Shown here: piece after piece, positions 26,584 to 37,353 of the stretch
Layout of the letters: the number at the start of each line of letters is the position of its first letter
Numbering within the stretch: the stretch's first letter is position 1
NCBI GenBank assembly: GCA_002104945.1
Contig: MCFH01000054.1
Span: 124,001-188,000, forward strand
DNA length: 64,000 bases
Reading direction: 5' to 3'
Source of the DNA: Piromyces finnis
Taxonomy: Eukaryota; Neocallimastigomycota; Neocallimastigomycetes; Neocallimastigales; Neocallimastigaceae
Notes under the pieces: generated by a model
The model's input: only the letters and a program-made list of their open reading frames with translations
Database searches by the model: none
What the model was told of the DNA's origin: nothing
Program-made: the position numbers and the translations under genes

Positions 26584-28140
26584 CTATATTGTTAATCTTT
26601 CGATTTCTTCTTGATATAATCTTTCTCTGTCGTTTGTTATGGTAATCTTTCTAGAAAGACCAGTTCCTATTTCAACTGCAGAAACATTAATAATTCCATT
26701 TTTATCAATATCTATTGTTAATTCTATTAATGTTTCTCCACACGGTGCTTCCGTAATTCCTTCTAATATAAATTCACCTAATAAAAAATTATCTCTTACA
26801 TATATCTCCTCTCCTTCATATATACTGATATATACTGAATTTTGATTATTCTCATTTGTTGTACAAAATATAGTTTTACTAGTTGGAAGACTGGAATTAC
26901 GTTCAATAATAATATTCATATAACCATTGCTATCCTCAATGCCAATGGAAAATGTCGTAACATCTTGTAAATTTATATTTTTAATAGATTCTGATTGATC
27001 ACCTGAAATATTTGCTGATTGAATAGCCGCTCCACATGCAACCGCTTCATCCGGATTAACTGTCTTGTTTAATTTTTTCCCATCAAAATAGGAGGTGACC
27101 AATTGTTGGATTTTTGGAATTCGGGTGGATCCACCAACTAACACAATTTCATCAATATCCGATTTGTCTGAATCTGTATCAGAAAGAACTCGTTCAATGG
27201 GTTCAAGTATCTTTTCAAAATAATCTGAATTTAATTCTTCAAATTGAGCACGTGTTATACCACTGTATAAATCTATACCATCAAATAAATGTTCAATTTC
27301 AACAGAAGCATAGAAAGAAGATGAAAGAATGCATTTTGCTCGTTCACACAATTTCCTTAATCTATTTAATGATCTTGAATTAGTAGAAATATCTCTGTCA
27401 TATTTTCTTTTAAATTCTTCAACAAAATAGTCTACTAGACGATTAGTTAGATCTTCCCCACCAAGACGAGTATCTCCTGCTGTAGCTTTAACCGTAAATG
27501 TACCATTATTAATAGATAAAAGAGAAACATCTGTTGTACCTCCACCAACATCAACAACTAAAATATTTTCTTCACCCTTTATTGTTTTATTAAGACCATA
27601 GGCAAGGGCAGCGGCAGTTGGTTCATTTATAATTTGTAAAACATTTAAACCAGCGATCCTAGAAGCATCCACGGTCGCTCGACGTTGAGCATCATTAAAA
27701 TAAGCAGGAACGGTGATTACAACATCTTTTACTTCTTCGCCTAAATAATCTTGAGCATAATCCTTTAATTTAGAAAGAATCATGGCAGATATTTCTTCTG
27801 GCATAAAATCCTTGATTTCATTTTTATATTCAACTTGAATAAAAGGTTTTCCATTTCTTTCAATAACTTTGAAAGGCCAGTACCTTAAATTAGATTGAAC
27901 TTCTATATCATTAAAATTACGACCTATTAATCGTTTGACATCAAAGACTATGTTTTTAAAATCAATTCCATTTATCTGTTGAGCTTCATCACCAACTAAT
28001 CTTTCAGTAGAGGTAAATGCAACCAAAGAAGGTGTTGTACGATGTCCTTGATAATTAGCAATAACTTCTACATGACCATCTCTATAAATAGCAATACATG
28101 AATAAGTAGTGCCTAAGTCAATACCAATAAATCCCCTCAT
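26584..28140 (-). CDS. Hsp70-like chaperone truncated before the lid (left arm of the palindrome)
   Basis: Single exon, 518 residues. The ATPase domain ([25 protein letters not shown]) is nearly identical to that of the copy at 34558-36372, differing at codon 2 (AGG versus AGT) and at a few other bases such as Ser versus Leu in SDTDSDKSD. After base 26958, i.e. after NINLQDV, the match stops. The substrate-binding domain is instead like that of the broken copy at 38847-40370 (DVTTFSIGIEDSNGYM; RDNFLLGEFILEG). The protein ends LYQEEIERLTI, at the very start of the C-terminal lid, with no lid homology downstream. It lies tail-to-tail with CotH-1 and co-oriented downstream of a GST gene 1.5 kb away. 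Confidence 0.85.
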   Translation of the reverse strand: MRGFIGIDLGTTYSCIAIYRDGHVEVIANYQGHRTTPSLVAFTSTERLVGDEAQQINGIDFKNIVFDVKRLIGRNFNDIEVQSNLRYWPFKVIERNGKPFIQVEYKNEIKDFMPEEISAMILSKLKDYAQDYLGEEVKDVVITVPAYFNDAQRRATVDASRIAGLNVLQIINEPTAAALAYGLNKTIKGEENILVVDVGGGTTDVSLLSINNGTFTVKATAGDTRLGGEDLTNRLVDYFVEEFKRKYDRDISTNSRSLNRLRKLCERAKCILSSSFYASVEIEHLFDGIDLYSGITRAQFEELNSDYFEKILEPIERVLSDTDSDKSDIDEIVLVGGSTRIPKIQQLVTSYFDGKKLNKTVNPDEAVACGAAIQSANISGDQSESIKNINLQDVTTFSIGIEDSNGYMNIIIERNSSLPTSKTIFCTTNENNQNSVYISIYEGEEIYVRDNFLLGEFILEGITEAPCGETLIELTIDIDKNGIINVSAVEIGTGLSRKITITNDRERLYQEEIERLTI

Positions 28141-29609
28141 TTTTAATTTTTAATTAATATATTAATAAAAATGAAAAATAAAAAAAAAATTTAAAGAAAA
28201 TTTTTCTTTTCATATTAATTTATAAAATATAAATATGTGTCTAATTATCTAATTAATATAATTTTATTAATAAAATGATCAACTATAAATTGATTCGATA
28301 TTTTATATTAAATTTTTTTATAATAATAAATTAGACTTTAAAAAATGGAAATGAAAATGAAAATGATAATCTTCTTTAATATGTAAAATAAACAATTATA
28401 TTTTAGTATAATTCCTGTATCCTGTATAATAAATAAAATGTATTAGAAAATATTATAATAAAATAGAATTATATTTATTAATATTTATTAATATTTTTTT
28501 GTTATTAAATATATATAAAATAATAAAAAATAAAAAGTTCTTTTTTTTCTATATGATTATTAAAACATTGAATTATTTAACTACCTCTCTTTATCTTTCT
28601 CATTTAATATCGTTTTTTTTTATAAACACATAATTATTTACGTATATATTTATTTAAAAGTTTTTTTTAATTTTATTTATTTATAAATTATTGTTTTTTT
28701 TTTCCTTCATTATATGTATACAAACATAGAACAAATTCTGTAAATATTTATTTATATATGTTATCCTTTATATATAATTAAAAAAAATAAAATAAAATAT
28801 TTCATTAAATATTTATCATTAAAAGATTTATTGAATTTTAAATACTTGAAATGGTGGTGTAGTTTACAATATTATTTAAAGAATTTTGAGATATTTTATT
28901 TATAATTTTATTCATTTCATTTATTCAATTTCATTTATTCATTTCATTTATCTATATAACCGAATAAAAAAAAAAAAAGTAGAATATTAGATTAATAAGA
29001 TGAAAAAAGAAGATAATATTTTTTTTAAAAAAAACAAATAAATAGTAATTATGAGAAATAGGAATATATAATGTTTTAATTTAATATATTTTATTATAGA
29101 AGAATAAAAGATATATTATGAAAACAGATTATTAACATGTTCTTGTAATACTTTCTAGTGGTACCTTTTGCTAATTCACTTTCATACTGCACTACTCTAA
29201 ATTTTATGATTATTTGTCCATAATGTCATATTATATATATATACTTAACCTTCTACTGGAATATAGGTGTATTATTATTTTGTTCAATGATAGGATTCAT
29301 CATAATTCCCAAATTACCAACACTTGATAAAAAATAAAATCTTTAAGATTTCTAATAGATTTTGATTGATCATTTGAAAAATTAAAAAAATTCAATCATA
29401 ATATAAGTTATATATATATTATGATATTTTAATAAAAAATATTTTTAAAAAAAAAACACATAAAAGTTGATATACACTTTAAAAAACAATGATAATATAT
29501 ATATATTTTTTTAATTTGTTTTTTTTTTTTATTTTTAAAGTTATAAGATTATTTTTGAAGTAATAAATTTATATATGTATTGATTTTTATATATTTATAT
29601 ATTATTTAA
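28141..29609. other. Intergenic DNA between GST and Hsp70 in the left arm
   Basis: 1.5 kb of AT-rich sequence that includes one copy of the dispersed repeat (28841-29075). It is mirrored in the right arm at 33088-34557 and copied again at 37354-38846, so it serves as the upstream region of three Hsp70 copies. No gene is seen. Confidence 0.75.
28841..29075 (+). repeat. Dispersed ~240-bp repeat, copy 1 (arm of palindrome)
   Basis: Starts at AATACTTGAAATGGTGGTGT and ends near AATTATGAGAAATAGGAATA. Related copies are at 31125-31360 (same strand) and, reversed, at 33622-33857, 37886-38147 and 40388-40626. It carries no coding frame. It may be a non-autonomous element or a duplicated gene flank; no terminal inverted repeats or target-site duplications are evident by eye. 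Confidence 0.7.
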
Positions 29610-30662
29610 TTAGTTAGCCAAGCGCTTTTCGGATTTTAAGTATTCAACAATTTCAGGATTGCTAGAAACAGTTTTGTAAACCTTTATAAGATTTGGAGTA
29701 GTCTCATTGCTGAAAAATCCTTTTAATGGTGGGAAATCAATATAACTTTCAACAAGGCAATAGGCAACAATATCAACATAAGTAAGTTTATCATTCATGT
29801 AATGGCCATTAGACCCATTATTGGCAAGAATTTCTTCTTGATATTTAATACCGTTCTTAATGGCATCGTTGTTTAATACAGTCTTTTCAACAGGTTCACC
29901 TAACCCTCTCTATTATTAATATTAATATTTAGTTTATTTATAGATATAAATATAAATATTAGGTATAGGTATAGATGTTAGGTATTAGATATAAGTATAG
30001 ATACAGGTATAGGTATAGGTATAGATATTAGGTATAGATATAGATGTTAGGTAGAGGTATAAAAAATATTTTTTAAATACTACGTTTCCATTTTTAAAAT
30101 ATGAATACAAAAGAATAACTAATAGTAATAGAAATGGATGGTTACCTCAGCCATAAAAACAGCAGACATAATTTTATCAGCGACATCATAGAGTCCAGTA
30201 AAGTAAGAATCAAGAAGTGCATTCTTACATGGACATTTAGTATTTAAATCTATAATTATTTATTAATATTATTTTTTAATATTAATATTATTATTATTAT
30301 TATTTAGATAATATACAATTATTAAAATATTTAAATATAAATTAATTTTTTGTATTAAATATACTTATGCAAAAGGCATAAGTAATTAATAATATATAAT
30401 AGTAATAATATATACCAAAAGTGCTGGCGATATATCTAATAATGGCACTAGTTTCAACTAAACGAAGTTCTTCTCCATTAGCTTTATGTTCGATTAACAT
30501 TGGAACTTGCTTATATAAAAGACCTTCAGTAGAAAACTTCTCTTTAGCCCAGTCATTAACTAATTTATTTTCCCAGTTAGCTTTAGCAGCAGCTAAAACT
30601 AAACGAACAAATTCACCTCTACCTTTAATTGGGAAATAGTAAATTTCAAATTTGGAATCCAT
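29610..30662 (-). CDS. Glutathione S-transferase, sigma-like (left copy)
   Basis: Three exons (30416-30662, 30146-30249, 29610-29909) encode 216 residues, the usual length for a cytosolic GST. The N-terminal thioredoxin-fold half starts FEIYYFPIKGRGEFVRL, with the expected catalytic Tyr at residue 8 or 9. The cis-proline motif is QVPML (about 52-56) and the glutathione gamma-Glu-binding motif is ETSAIIRYIA (about 70-79). The C-terminal helical half has the N-capping box LTYVDI. It conjugates glutathione to electrophiles or acts as a peroxidase or isomerase; sigma-like assignment rests on the GRGEF motif. It diverges from the identical right-arm copy at 32035-33087, from mirrored promoters about 1.4 kb apart. 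Confidence 0.93.
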
Positions 30663-32034
30663 TGTTTGTTTTTATTTAATAATTATTTAATAATTTATTG
30701 TTTTCTTTAATTTTTTGTTTTTGATTAAAGTGTATATGTATTAAAGAAAAATAAAAAAAAAAAAAAAAAAGAAAATATAAATGTCTTTTTATATTAAAAA
30801 TTTTAATTTCCAAAAATTTATTAATTAGTAATTGATATTAATTTATAAACTTTAATTATTAATATTTAATACTATTATTTAATATAATATTAATAAAAAT
30901 TATGATGATTTCGAAAATAAATTCCACCATGCCTTCGATCTAATTCTTAACTCAACCGATCAATTTTAAATGATCCATTAAATATGGAAATGCATAGATA
31001 ATGCTTTAGTTATTCATAATTTATAAGAAAATATTCGTTTATGCCGGTTTTAGTAATATATATATATATAAATAATATATTAATAAAATAATATATATAT
31101 TATTTTTAAAAATTAATAAAATATTACAATACTTGAAATGGTGATGTAGTTTGCAATATCTTTTAAAGTATTTTGAGATATTTTATTTACAATTATAATT
31201 TTATTCATTTATTTTTTTTTTTCATTTATTTATATATAAAAGAATATTTTAATAAATAGATAAAAATTAATATAAAAAAGAGAGAATAATGAAACAACGA
31301 TAACTAATTATTTTTTTTTTTTAAAAAAAATGTAATTATGAGAAATTGGTATATTATATTTTTAATCTAAATATTATAAGAATAGATTATTAGCGTTTTC
31401 TTGTAATATTTTAAAAATAGATTATTGAATTAAAAATTATTAGATACTTTTATATATTATCTTTTAAATATTTATAATTCCAATGTTGTTTGTGATAGTA
31501 TAATGATTATAATTATAATTATTCATTATACTATAATAATTTAATAATACAATATATTTAATAATATAAAAATATTAGTATTAAATATATTATTTTATTA
31601 ATATATTATTTATATATATATATATTTATATATATATATATTACTAAAACCGGCATAAACGAATATTTTCTTATAAATTATGAATAACTAAAGCATTATC
31701 TATGCATTTCCATATTTAATGGATCATTTAAAATTGATCGGTTGAGTTAAGAATTAGATCGAAGGCATGGTGGAATTTATTTTCGAAATCATCATAATTT
31801 TTATTAATATTATATTAAATAATAGTATTAAATATTAATAATTAAAGTTTATAAATTAATATCAATTACTAATTAATAAATTTTTGGAAATTAAAATTTT
31901 TAATATAAAAAGACATTTATATTTTCTTTTTTTTTTTTTTTTTTATTTTTCTTTAATACATATACACTTTAATCAAAAACAAAAAATTAAAGAAAACAAT
32001 AAATTATTAAATAATTATTAAATAAAAACAAACA
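30663..32034. promoter_or_regulatory. Shared divergent upstream region of the two GST genes, centre of the palindrome
   Basis: The outer parts (30663-31095 and 31588-32034) are mirror images and so give both GST genes the same upstream sequence, including an A/T tract about 80 bp before each ATG. The middle part (about 31096-31587) is unique to the spacer and contains a dispersed-repeat copy plus a segment that recurs directly at 40640-40840. No gene is seen. Promoter function is inferred from position only. Confidence 0.6.
31125..31360 (+). repeat. Dispersed ~240-bp repeat, copy 2 (palindrome spacer)
   Basis: Reads ACTTGAAATGGTGATGTAGT at its start and TAATTATGAGAAATTGG near its end. It is more diverged from copies 1, 3 and 4 than they are from each other, and is closest to the inverted copy at 40388-40626 (shared AAACAACGAT and AGAGAGAATAATG words). 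Confidence 0.7.
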
Positions 32035-33087
32035 ATGGATTCCAAATTTGAAATTTACTATTTCCCAATTAAAGGTAGAGGTGAATTTGTTCGTTTAGTT
32101 TTAGCTGCTGCTAAAGCTAACTGGGAAAATAAATTAGTTAATGACTGGGCTAAAGAGAAGTTTTCTACTGAAGGTCTTTTATATAAGCAAGTTCCAATGT
32201 TAATCGAACATAAAGCTAATGGAGAAGAACTTCGTTTAGTTGAAACTAGTGCCATTATTAGATATATCGCCAGCACTTTTGGTATATATTATTACTATTA
32301 TATATTATTAATTACTTATGCCTTTTGCATAAGTATATTTAATACAAAAAATTAATTTATATTTAAATATTTTAATAATTGTATATTATCTAAATAATAA
32401 TAATAATAATATTAATATTAAAAAATAATATTAATAAATAATTATAGATTTAAATACTAAATGTCCATGTAAGAATGCACTTCTTGATTCTTACTTTACT
32501 GGACTCTATGATGTCGCTGATAAAATTATGTCTGCTGTTTTTATGGCTGAGGTAACCATCCATTTCTATTACTATTAGTTATTCTTTTGTATTCATATTT
32601 TAAAAATGGAAACGTAGTATTTAAAAAATATTTTTTATACCTCTACCTAACATCTATATCTATACCTAATATCTATACCTATACCTATACCTGTATCTAT
32701 ACTTATATCTAATACCTAACATCTATACCTATACCTAATATTTATATTTATATCTATAAATAAACTAAATATTAATATTAATAATAGAGAGGGTTAGGTG
32801 AACCTGTTGAAAAGACTGTATTAAACAACGATGCCATTAAGAACGGTATTAAATATCAAGAAGAAATTCTTGCCAATAATGGGTCTAATGGCCATTACAT
32901 GAATGATAAACTTACTTATGTTGATATTGTTGCCTATTGCCTTGTTGAAAGTTATATTGATTTCCCACCATTAAAAGGATTTTTCAGCAATGAGACTACT
33001 CCAAATCTTATAAAGGTTTACAAAACTGTTTCTAGCAATCCTGAAATTGTTGAATACTTAAAATCCGAAAAGCGCTTGGCTAACTAA
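32035..33087 (+). CDS. Glutathione S-transferase, sigma-like (right copy)
   Basis: Exons 32035-32281, 32448-32551 and 32788-33087 encode 216 residues identical to the left-arm GST. Donors are GTATAT and GTAACC; acceptors are TATAG and AATAG. Domains and motifs are as for its twin: Tyr 8/9, QVPML, ETSAIIRYIA and LTYVDI. It lies 1.5 kb upstream of the full-length Hsp70-like gene on the same strand. The third exon and second intron recur at 36817-37353. The sequence identity of the two copies implies very recent duplication or ongoing conversion. Confidence 0.93.
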
Positions 33088-34672
33088 TTAAATAATATAT
33101 AAATATATAAAAATCAATACATATATAAATTTATTACTTCAAAAATAATCTTATAACTTTAAAAATAAAAAAAAAAAAACAAATTAAAAAAATATATATA
33201 TATTATCATTGTTTTTTAAAGTGTATATCAACTTTTATGTGTTTTTTTTTTAAAAATATTTTTTATTAAAATATCATAATATATATATAACTTATATTAT
33301 GATTGAATTTTTTTAATTTTTCAAATGATCAATCAAAATCTATTAGAAATCTTAAAGATTTTATTTTTTATCAAGTGTTGGTAATTTGGGAATTATGATG
33401 AATCCTATCATTGAACAAAATAATAATACACCTATATTCCAGTAGAAGGTTAAGTATATATATATAATATGACATTATGGACAAATAATCATAAAATTTA
33501 GAGTAGTGCAGTATGAAAGTGAATTAGCAAAAGGTACCACTAGAAAGTATTACAAGAACATGTTAATAATCTGTTTTCATAATATATCTTTTATTCTTCT
33601 ATAATAAAATATATTAAATTAAAACATTATATATTCCTATTTCTCATAATTACTATTTATTTGTTTTTTTTAAAAAAAATATTATCTTCTTTTTTCATCT
33701 TATTAATCTAATATTCTACTTTTTTTTTTTTTATTCGGTTATATAGATAAATGAAATGAATAAATGAAATTGAATAAATGAAATGAATAAAATTATAAAT
33801 AAAATATCTCAAAATTCTTTAAATAATATTGTAAACTACACCACCATTTCAAGTATTTAAAATTCAATAAATCTTTTAATGATAAATATTTAATGAAATA
33901 TTTTATTTTATTTTTTTTAATTATATATAAAGGATAACATATATAAATAAATATTTACAGAATTTGTTCTATGTTTGTATACATATAATGAAGGAAAAAA
34001 AAAACAATAATTTATAAATAAATAAAATTAAAAAAAACTTTTAAATAAATATATACGTAAATAATTATGTGTTTATAAAAAAAAACGATATTAAATGAGA
34101 AAGATAAAGAGAGGTAGTTAAATAATTCAATGTTTTAATAATCATATAGAAAAAAAAGAACTTTTTATTTTTTATTATTTTATATATATTTAATAACAAA
34201 AAAATATTAATAAATATTAATAAATATAATTCTATTTTATTATAATATTTTCTAATACATTTTATTTATTATACAGGATACAGGAATTATACTAAAATAT
34301 AATTGTTTATTTTACATATTAAAGAAGATTATCATTTTCATTTTCATTTCCATTTTTTAAAGTCTAATTTATTATTATAAAAAAATTTAATATAAAATAT
34401 CGAATCAATTTATAGTTGATCATTTTATTAATAAAATTATATTAATTAGATAATTAGACACATATTTATATTTTATAAATTAATATGAAAAGAAAAATTT
34501 TCTTTAAATTTTTTTTTTATTTTTCATTTTTATTAATATATTAATTAAAAATTAAAAATGAGTGGATTTATTGGTATTGACTTAGGTACTACTTATTCAT
34601 GTATTGCTATTTATAGAGATGGTCATGTAGAAGTTATTGCTAATTATCAAGGACATCGTACAACACCTTCTT
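32429..34672 (+). repeat. Direct repeat, first copy (GST 3' part to Hsp70 5' end)
   Basis: This 2.2-kb segment recurs as a direct copy at 36695-38961 (offset 4266 bp at the GST end and 4289 bp at the Hsp70 start). It runs from the end of GST intron 1, through GST exons 2 and 3, to codon 38 or so of Hsp70. Confidence 0.9.
33088..34557. other. Intergenic DNA between GST and Hsp70 in the right arm
   Basis: Mirror of 28141-29609. It contains a reversed dispersed-repeat copy (33622-33857) and otherwise only AT-rich sequence. I looked for heat-shock elements (nGAAnnTTCn arrays) before the Hsp70 start and saw no convincing array; the palindromic GAAAAATTTTC near 34491-34502 has the wrong spacing. 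Confidence 0.65.
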
Positions 34673-36372
34673 TGGTTGCATTTACCTCTACTGAAAGATT
34701 AGTTGGTGATGAAGCTCAACAGATAAATGGAATTGATTTTAAAAACATAGTCTTTGATGTTAAACGATTAATAGGTCGTAATTTTAATGATATAGAAGTT
34801 CAATCTAATTTAAGGTACTGGCCTTTCAAAGTTATTGAAAGAAATGGAAAACCTTTTATTCAAGTTGAATATAAAAATGAAATCAAGGATTTTATGCCAG
34901 AAGAAATATCTGCCATGATTCTTTCTAAATTAAAGGATTATGCTCAAGATTATTTAGGCGAAGAAGTAAAAGATGTTGTAATCACCGTTCCTGCTTATTT
35001 TAATGATGCTCAACGTCGAGCGACCGTGGATGCTTCTAGGATCGCTGGTTTAAATGTTTTACAAATTATAAATGAACCAACTGCCGCTGCCCTTGCCTAT
35101 GGTCTTAATAAAACAATAAAGGGTGAAGAAAATATTTTAGTTGTTGATGTTGGTGGAGGTACAACAGATGTTTCTCTTTTATCTATTAATAATGGTACAT
35201 TTACGGTTAAAGCTACAGCAGGAGATACTCGTCTTGGTGGGGAAGATCTAACTAATCGTCTAGTAGACTATTTTGTTGAAGAATTTAAAAGAAAATATGA
35301 CAGAGATATTTCTACTAATTCAAGATCATTAAATAGATTAAGGAAATTGTGTGAACGAGCAAAATGCATTCTTTCATCTTCTTTCTATGCTTCTGTTGAA
35401 ATTGAACATTTATTTGATGGTATAGATTTATACAGTGGTATAACACGTGCTCAATTTGAAGAATTAAATTCAGATTATTTTGAAAAGATACTTGAACCCA
35501 TTGAACGAGTTCTTTCTGATACCGATTTAGACAAATCGGATATTGATGAAATTGTGTTAGTTGGTGGATCCACCCGAATTCCAAAAATCCAACAATTGGT
35601 CACCTCCTATTTTGATGGGAAAAAATTAAACAAGACAGTTAATCCGGATGAAGCGGTTGCATGTGGAGCGGCTATTCAATCAGCAAATATTTCAGGTGAT
35701 CAATCAGAATCTATTAAAAATATAAATTTACAAGATGTTATTTCTCTTTCATTAGGTGTTGATAATAGAGGAACAACAGTAGATACTATCATTAAACGTA
35801 ATACCCATATTCCAGCAGAAGGTAAGGATATTCGTATAACATGTCGTGATGGACAAACAGTCATAAGATTTAAAGTTTTACAAGGTGAGCGTGAATTAGT
35901 AAAAGATAATACTGTCCTAGGTGAAGTTGTATTAGAAGGTATTACATCAGCTCCTCGTGGTGAAACAAAAGTTGAATTAACTTATAAAGTAGATATCAAT
36001 GGTATTATTCATGTGTCTGCTGTTGAGTTAGGCACTGGTCTTTCTAGAGAGATTACCATATCAAATAATGAATTATCTCAAGAAGAGATTGAACATTTAA
36101 TTAATGAAGCTGAAATGTATCGAGAAGAAGACAGGAAAGCCAAAGAAAGAATTCAATCTATGAATAAACTTGATGATTATGCTCGTCAACTTCTTAAACG
36201 TCTTAATAATGAAAAGGATAGATACAAAATTAAAATAGAGGATGAAAATAAATTAAGAAATATTATTACTGCCACAATTGAATGGATTTTCGATCATCAT
36301 GATGCAAGTAAAGAAGAATATGATGAAAAAAGAAATGAATTATTAAATCTTGCTTCTTCTCTTTTTAAATAA
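34558..36372 (+). CDS. Full-length Hsp70-like chaperone
   Basis: Single exon, 604 residues, somewhat shorter than typical cytosolic Hsp70 (about 640). ATPase domain: GIDLGTTYS (about 5-13), DVGGGTTD (about 198), VGGSTRIP (about 335). Linker region reads NINLQDVISLSLGV rather than the canonical DLLLLDVTPLSLG. The substrate-binding beta domain includes VKDNTVLGEVVLEG and GIIHVSAVELGTGLSREITI. The helical lid (about 510-604) is present (MYREEDRKAKERIQ; IEWIFDHHDASKEEYDEK). There is no C-terminal EEVD, so TPR co-chaperone docking of the cytosolic type is not expected; the end is LASSLFK. It has no signal peptide, so a cytosolic site is likely. It is the only one of four copies with every domain. 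It shares its ATPase-domain sequence with the inverted copy at 26584-28140 but not its substrate-binding domain. Confidence 0.92.
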   Translation: MSGFIGIDLGTTYSCIAIYRDGHVEVIANYQGHRTTPSLVAFTSTERLVGDEAQQINGIDFKNIVFDVKRLIGRNFNDIEVQSNLRYWPFKVIERNGKPFIQVEYKNEIKDFMPEEISAMILSKLKDYAQDYLGEEVKDVVITVPAYFNDAQRRATVDASRIAGLNVLQIINEPTAAALAYGLNKTIKGEENILVVDVGGGTTDVSLLSINNGTFTVKATAGDTRLGGEDLTNRLVDYFVEEFKRKYDRDISTNSRSLNRLRKLCERAKCILSSSFYASVEIEHLFDGIDLYSGITRAQFEELNSDYFEKILEPIERVLSDTDLDKSDIDEIVLVGGSTRIPKIQQLVTSYFDGKKLNKTVNPDEAVACGAAIQSANISGDQSESIKNINLQDVISLSLGVDNRGTTVDTIIKRNTHIPAEGKDIRITCRDGQTVIRFKVLQGERELVKDNTVLGEVVLEGITSAPRGETKVELTYKVDINGIIHVSAVELGTGLSREITISNNELSQEEIEHLINEAEMYREEDRKAKERIQSMNKLDDYARQLLKRLNNEKDRYKIKIEDENKLRNIITATIEWIFDHHDASKEEYDEKRNELLNLASSLFK

Positions 36373-36535
36373 TATCAATACTTTAGTGTATCATATACAT
36401 CATATATATAAATGGTTTTCCCATTTTTTAAACTATTATATAAAATAACTATCAGACATTCTTTTAATATGTTGTTTTTGTAAAATTATAATATTTAGTC
36501 TATTTTATTATTTTTTCTTTTATTTATCATACTAT

Positions 36536-36567
<32 letters not shown>

Positions 36568-36574
36568 TTACTAC

Positions 36575-36643
<69 letters not shown>

Positions 36644-36713
36644 TGATGATGATGATGATGATAATAATAATGATGATAATAATATTACTAATAATATTAA
36701 TAAATAATTATAG
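36373..36713. other. Intergenic junction with microsatellite
   Basis: Short spacer between the intact Hsp70 and the truncated GST copy, mostly occupied by the trinucleotide tract listed below. The left edge of the direct repeat (near 36695) abuts this tract. Confidence 0.75.
36533..36678. repeat. (ACT)n-(AAT)n-(GAT)n compound microsatellite at a duplication breakpoint
   Basis: Successive runs of ACT, then AAT/TAA, then GAT/TGA units. GST homology begins directly after it, so the tract lies at the point where the tandem copy lost GST exon 1. Confidence 0.9.
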
Positions 36714-37353
36714 ACTTAAATACTAAATGTCCATGTAAGAATGTACTTCTTGATTCTTACTTTACTGGACTCTATGATGTCGCTGATAAAATTATGTCTG
36801 CTGTTTTTATGGCTGAGGTAACCATCCATTTCTATTACTATTAGTTATTCTTTTGTATTCATATTTTAAAAATGGAAACGTAGTATTTAAAAAATATTTT
36901 TTATACCTCTACCTAACATCTATATCTATACCTAATATCTATACCTATACCTATACCTGTATCTATACTTATATCTAATACCTAACATCTATATATATAC
37001 CTAATATTTATATTTATATCTATAAATAAACTAAATATTAATATTAATAATAGAGAGGGTTAGGTGAACCTGTTGAAAAGACTGTATTAAACAACGATGC
37101 CATTAAGAACGGTATTAAATATCAAGAAGAAATTCTTACCAATAATGGGTCTAATGGCCATTACATGAATGATAAACTTACTTATGTTGATATTATTGCC
37201 TATTGCCTTGTTGAAAGTTATATTGATTTCCCACCATTAAAAGGATTTTTCAGCAATGAGACTACTCCAAATCTTATAAAGGTTTACAAAACTGTTTCTA
37301 GCAATCCTGAAATTGTTGAATACTTAAAATCCGAAAAGCGCTTGGCTAACTAA
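36714..37353 (+). pseudogene. 5'-truncated glutathione S-transferase copy
   Basis: Contains sequences equivalent to GST exon 2 (36714-36817) and exon 3 (37054-37353), with splice sites kept, but no exon 1. The upstream DNA is a microsatellite. The first codons of exon 2 changed (ATTTAAAT to ACTTAAAT). The missing exon encodes the glutathione-binding Tyr, cis-Pro and ETSAI motifs, so any product could not bind glutathione. A few substitutions exist relative to the intact copies (for example Val to Ile in TYVDII). Confidence 0.9.

Larger units (their letters stand above)
26958..31095. repeat. Left arm of a 4.1-kb inverted repeat (palindrome)
   Basis: This segment is the reverse complement of 31588-35740 with very few differences by eye; paired positions sum to 62697-62698 along the arm. 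It contains the 5' three quarters of an Hsp70-like gene and a complete GST gene. The outer end is sharp: identity ends at 26958, pairing with 35740. The inner end frays in TA-repeats near 31060-31095. Confidence 0.93.
31588..35740. repeat. Right arm of the 4.1-kb inverted repeat
   Basis: Reverse complement of 26958-31095. It holds the complete right-hand GST gene and the ATPase-domain part of the full-length Hsp70-like gene. A small TA-repeat length difference of about 14 bp near 31610-31630 marks the inner edge. Identity ends exactly after CAAGATGTTA at 35740. Confidence 0.93.

Noticed and set aside
34485-34510. Possible heat-shock element before the intact Hsp70
   Set aside because: The GAAAAATTTTC palindrome has the wrong spacing for nGAAnnTTCn and is expected by chance in such AT-rich DNA.
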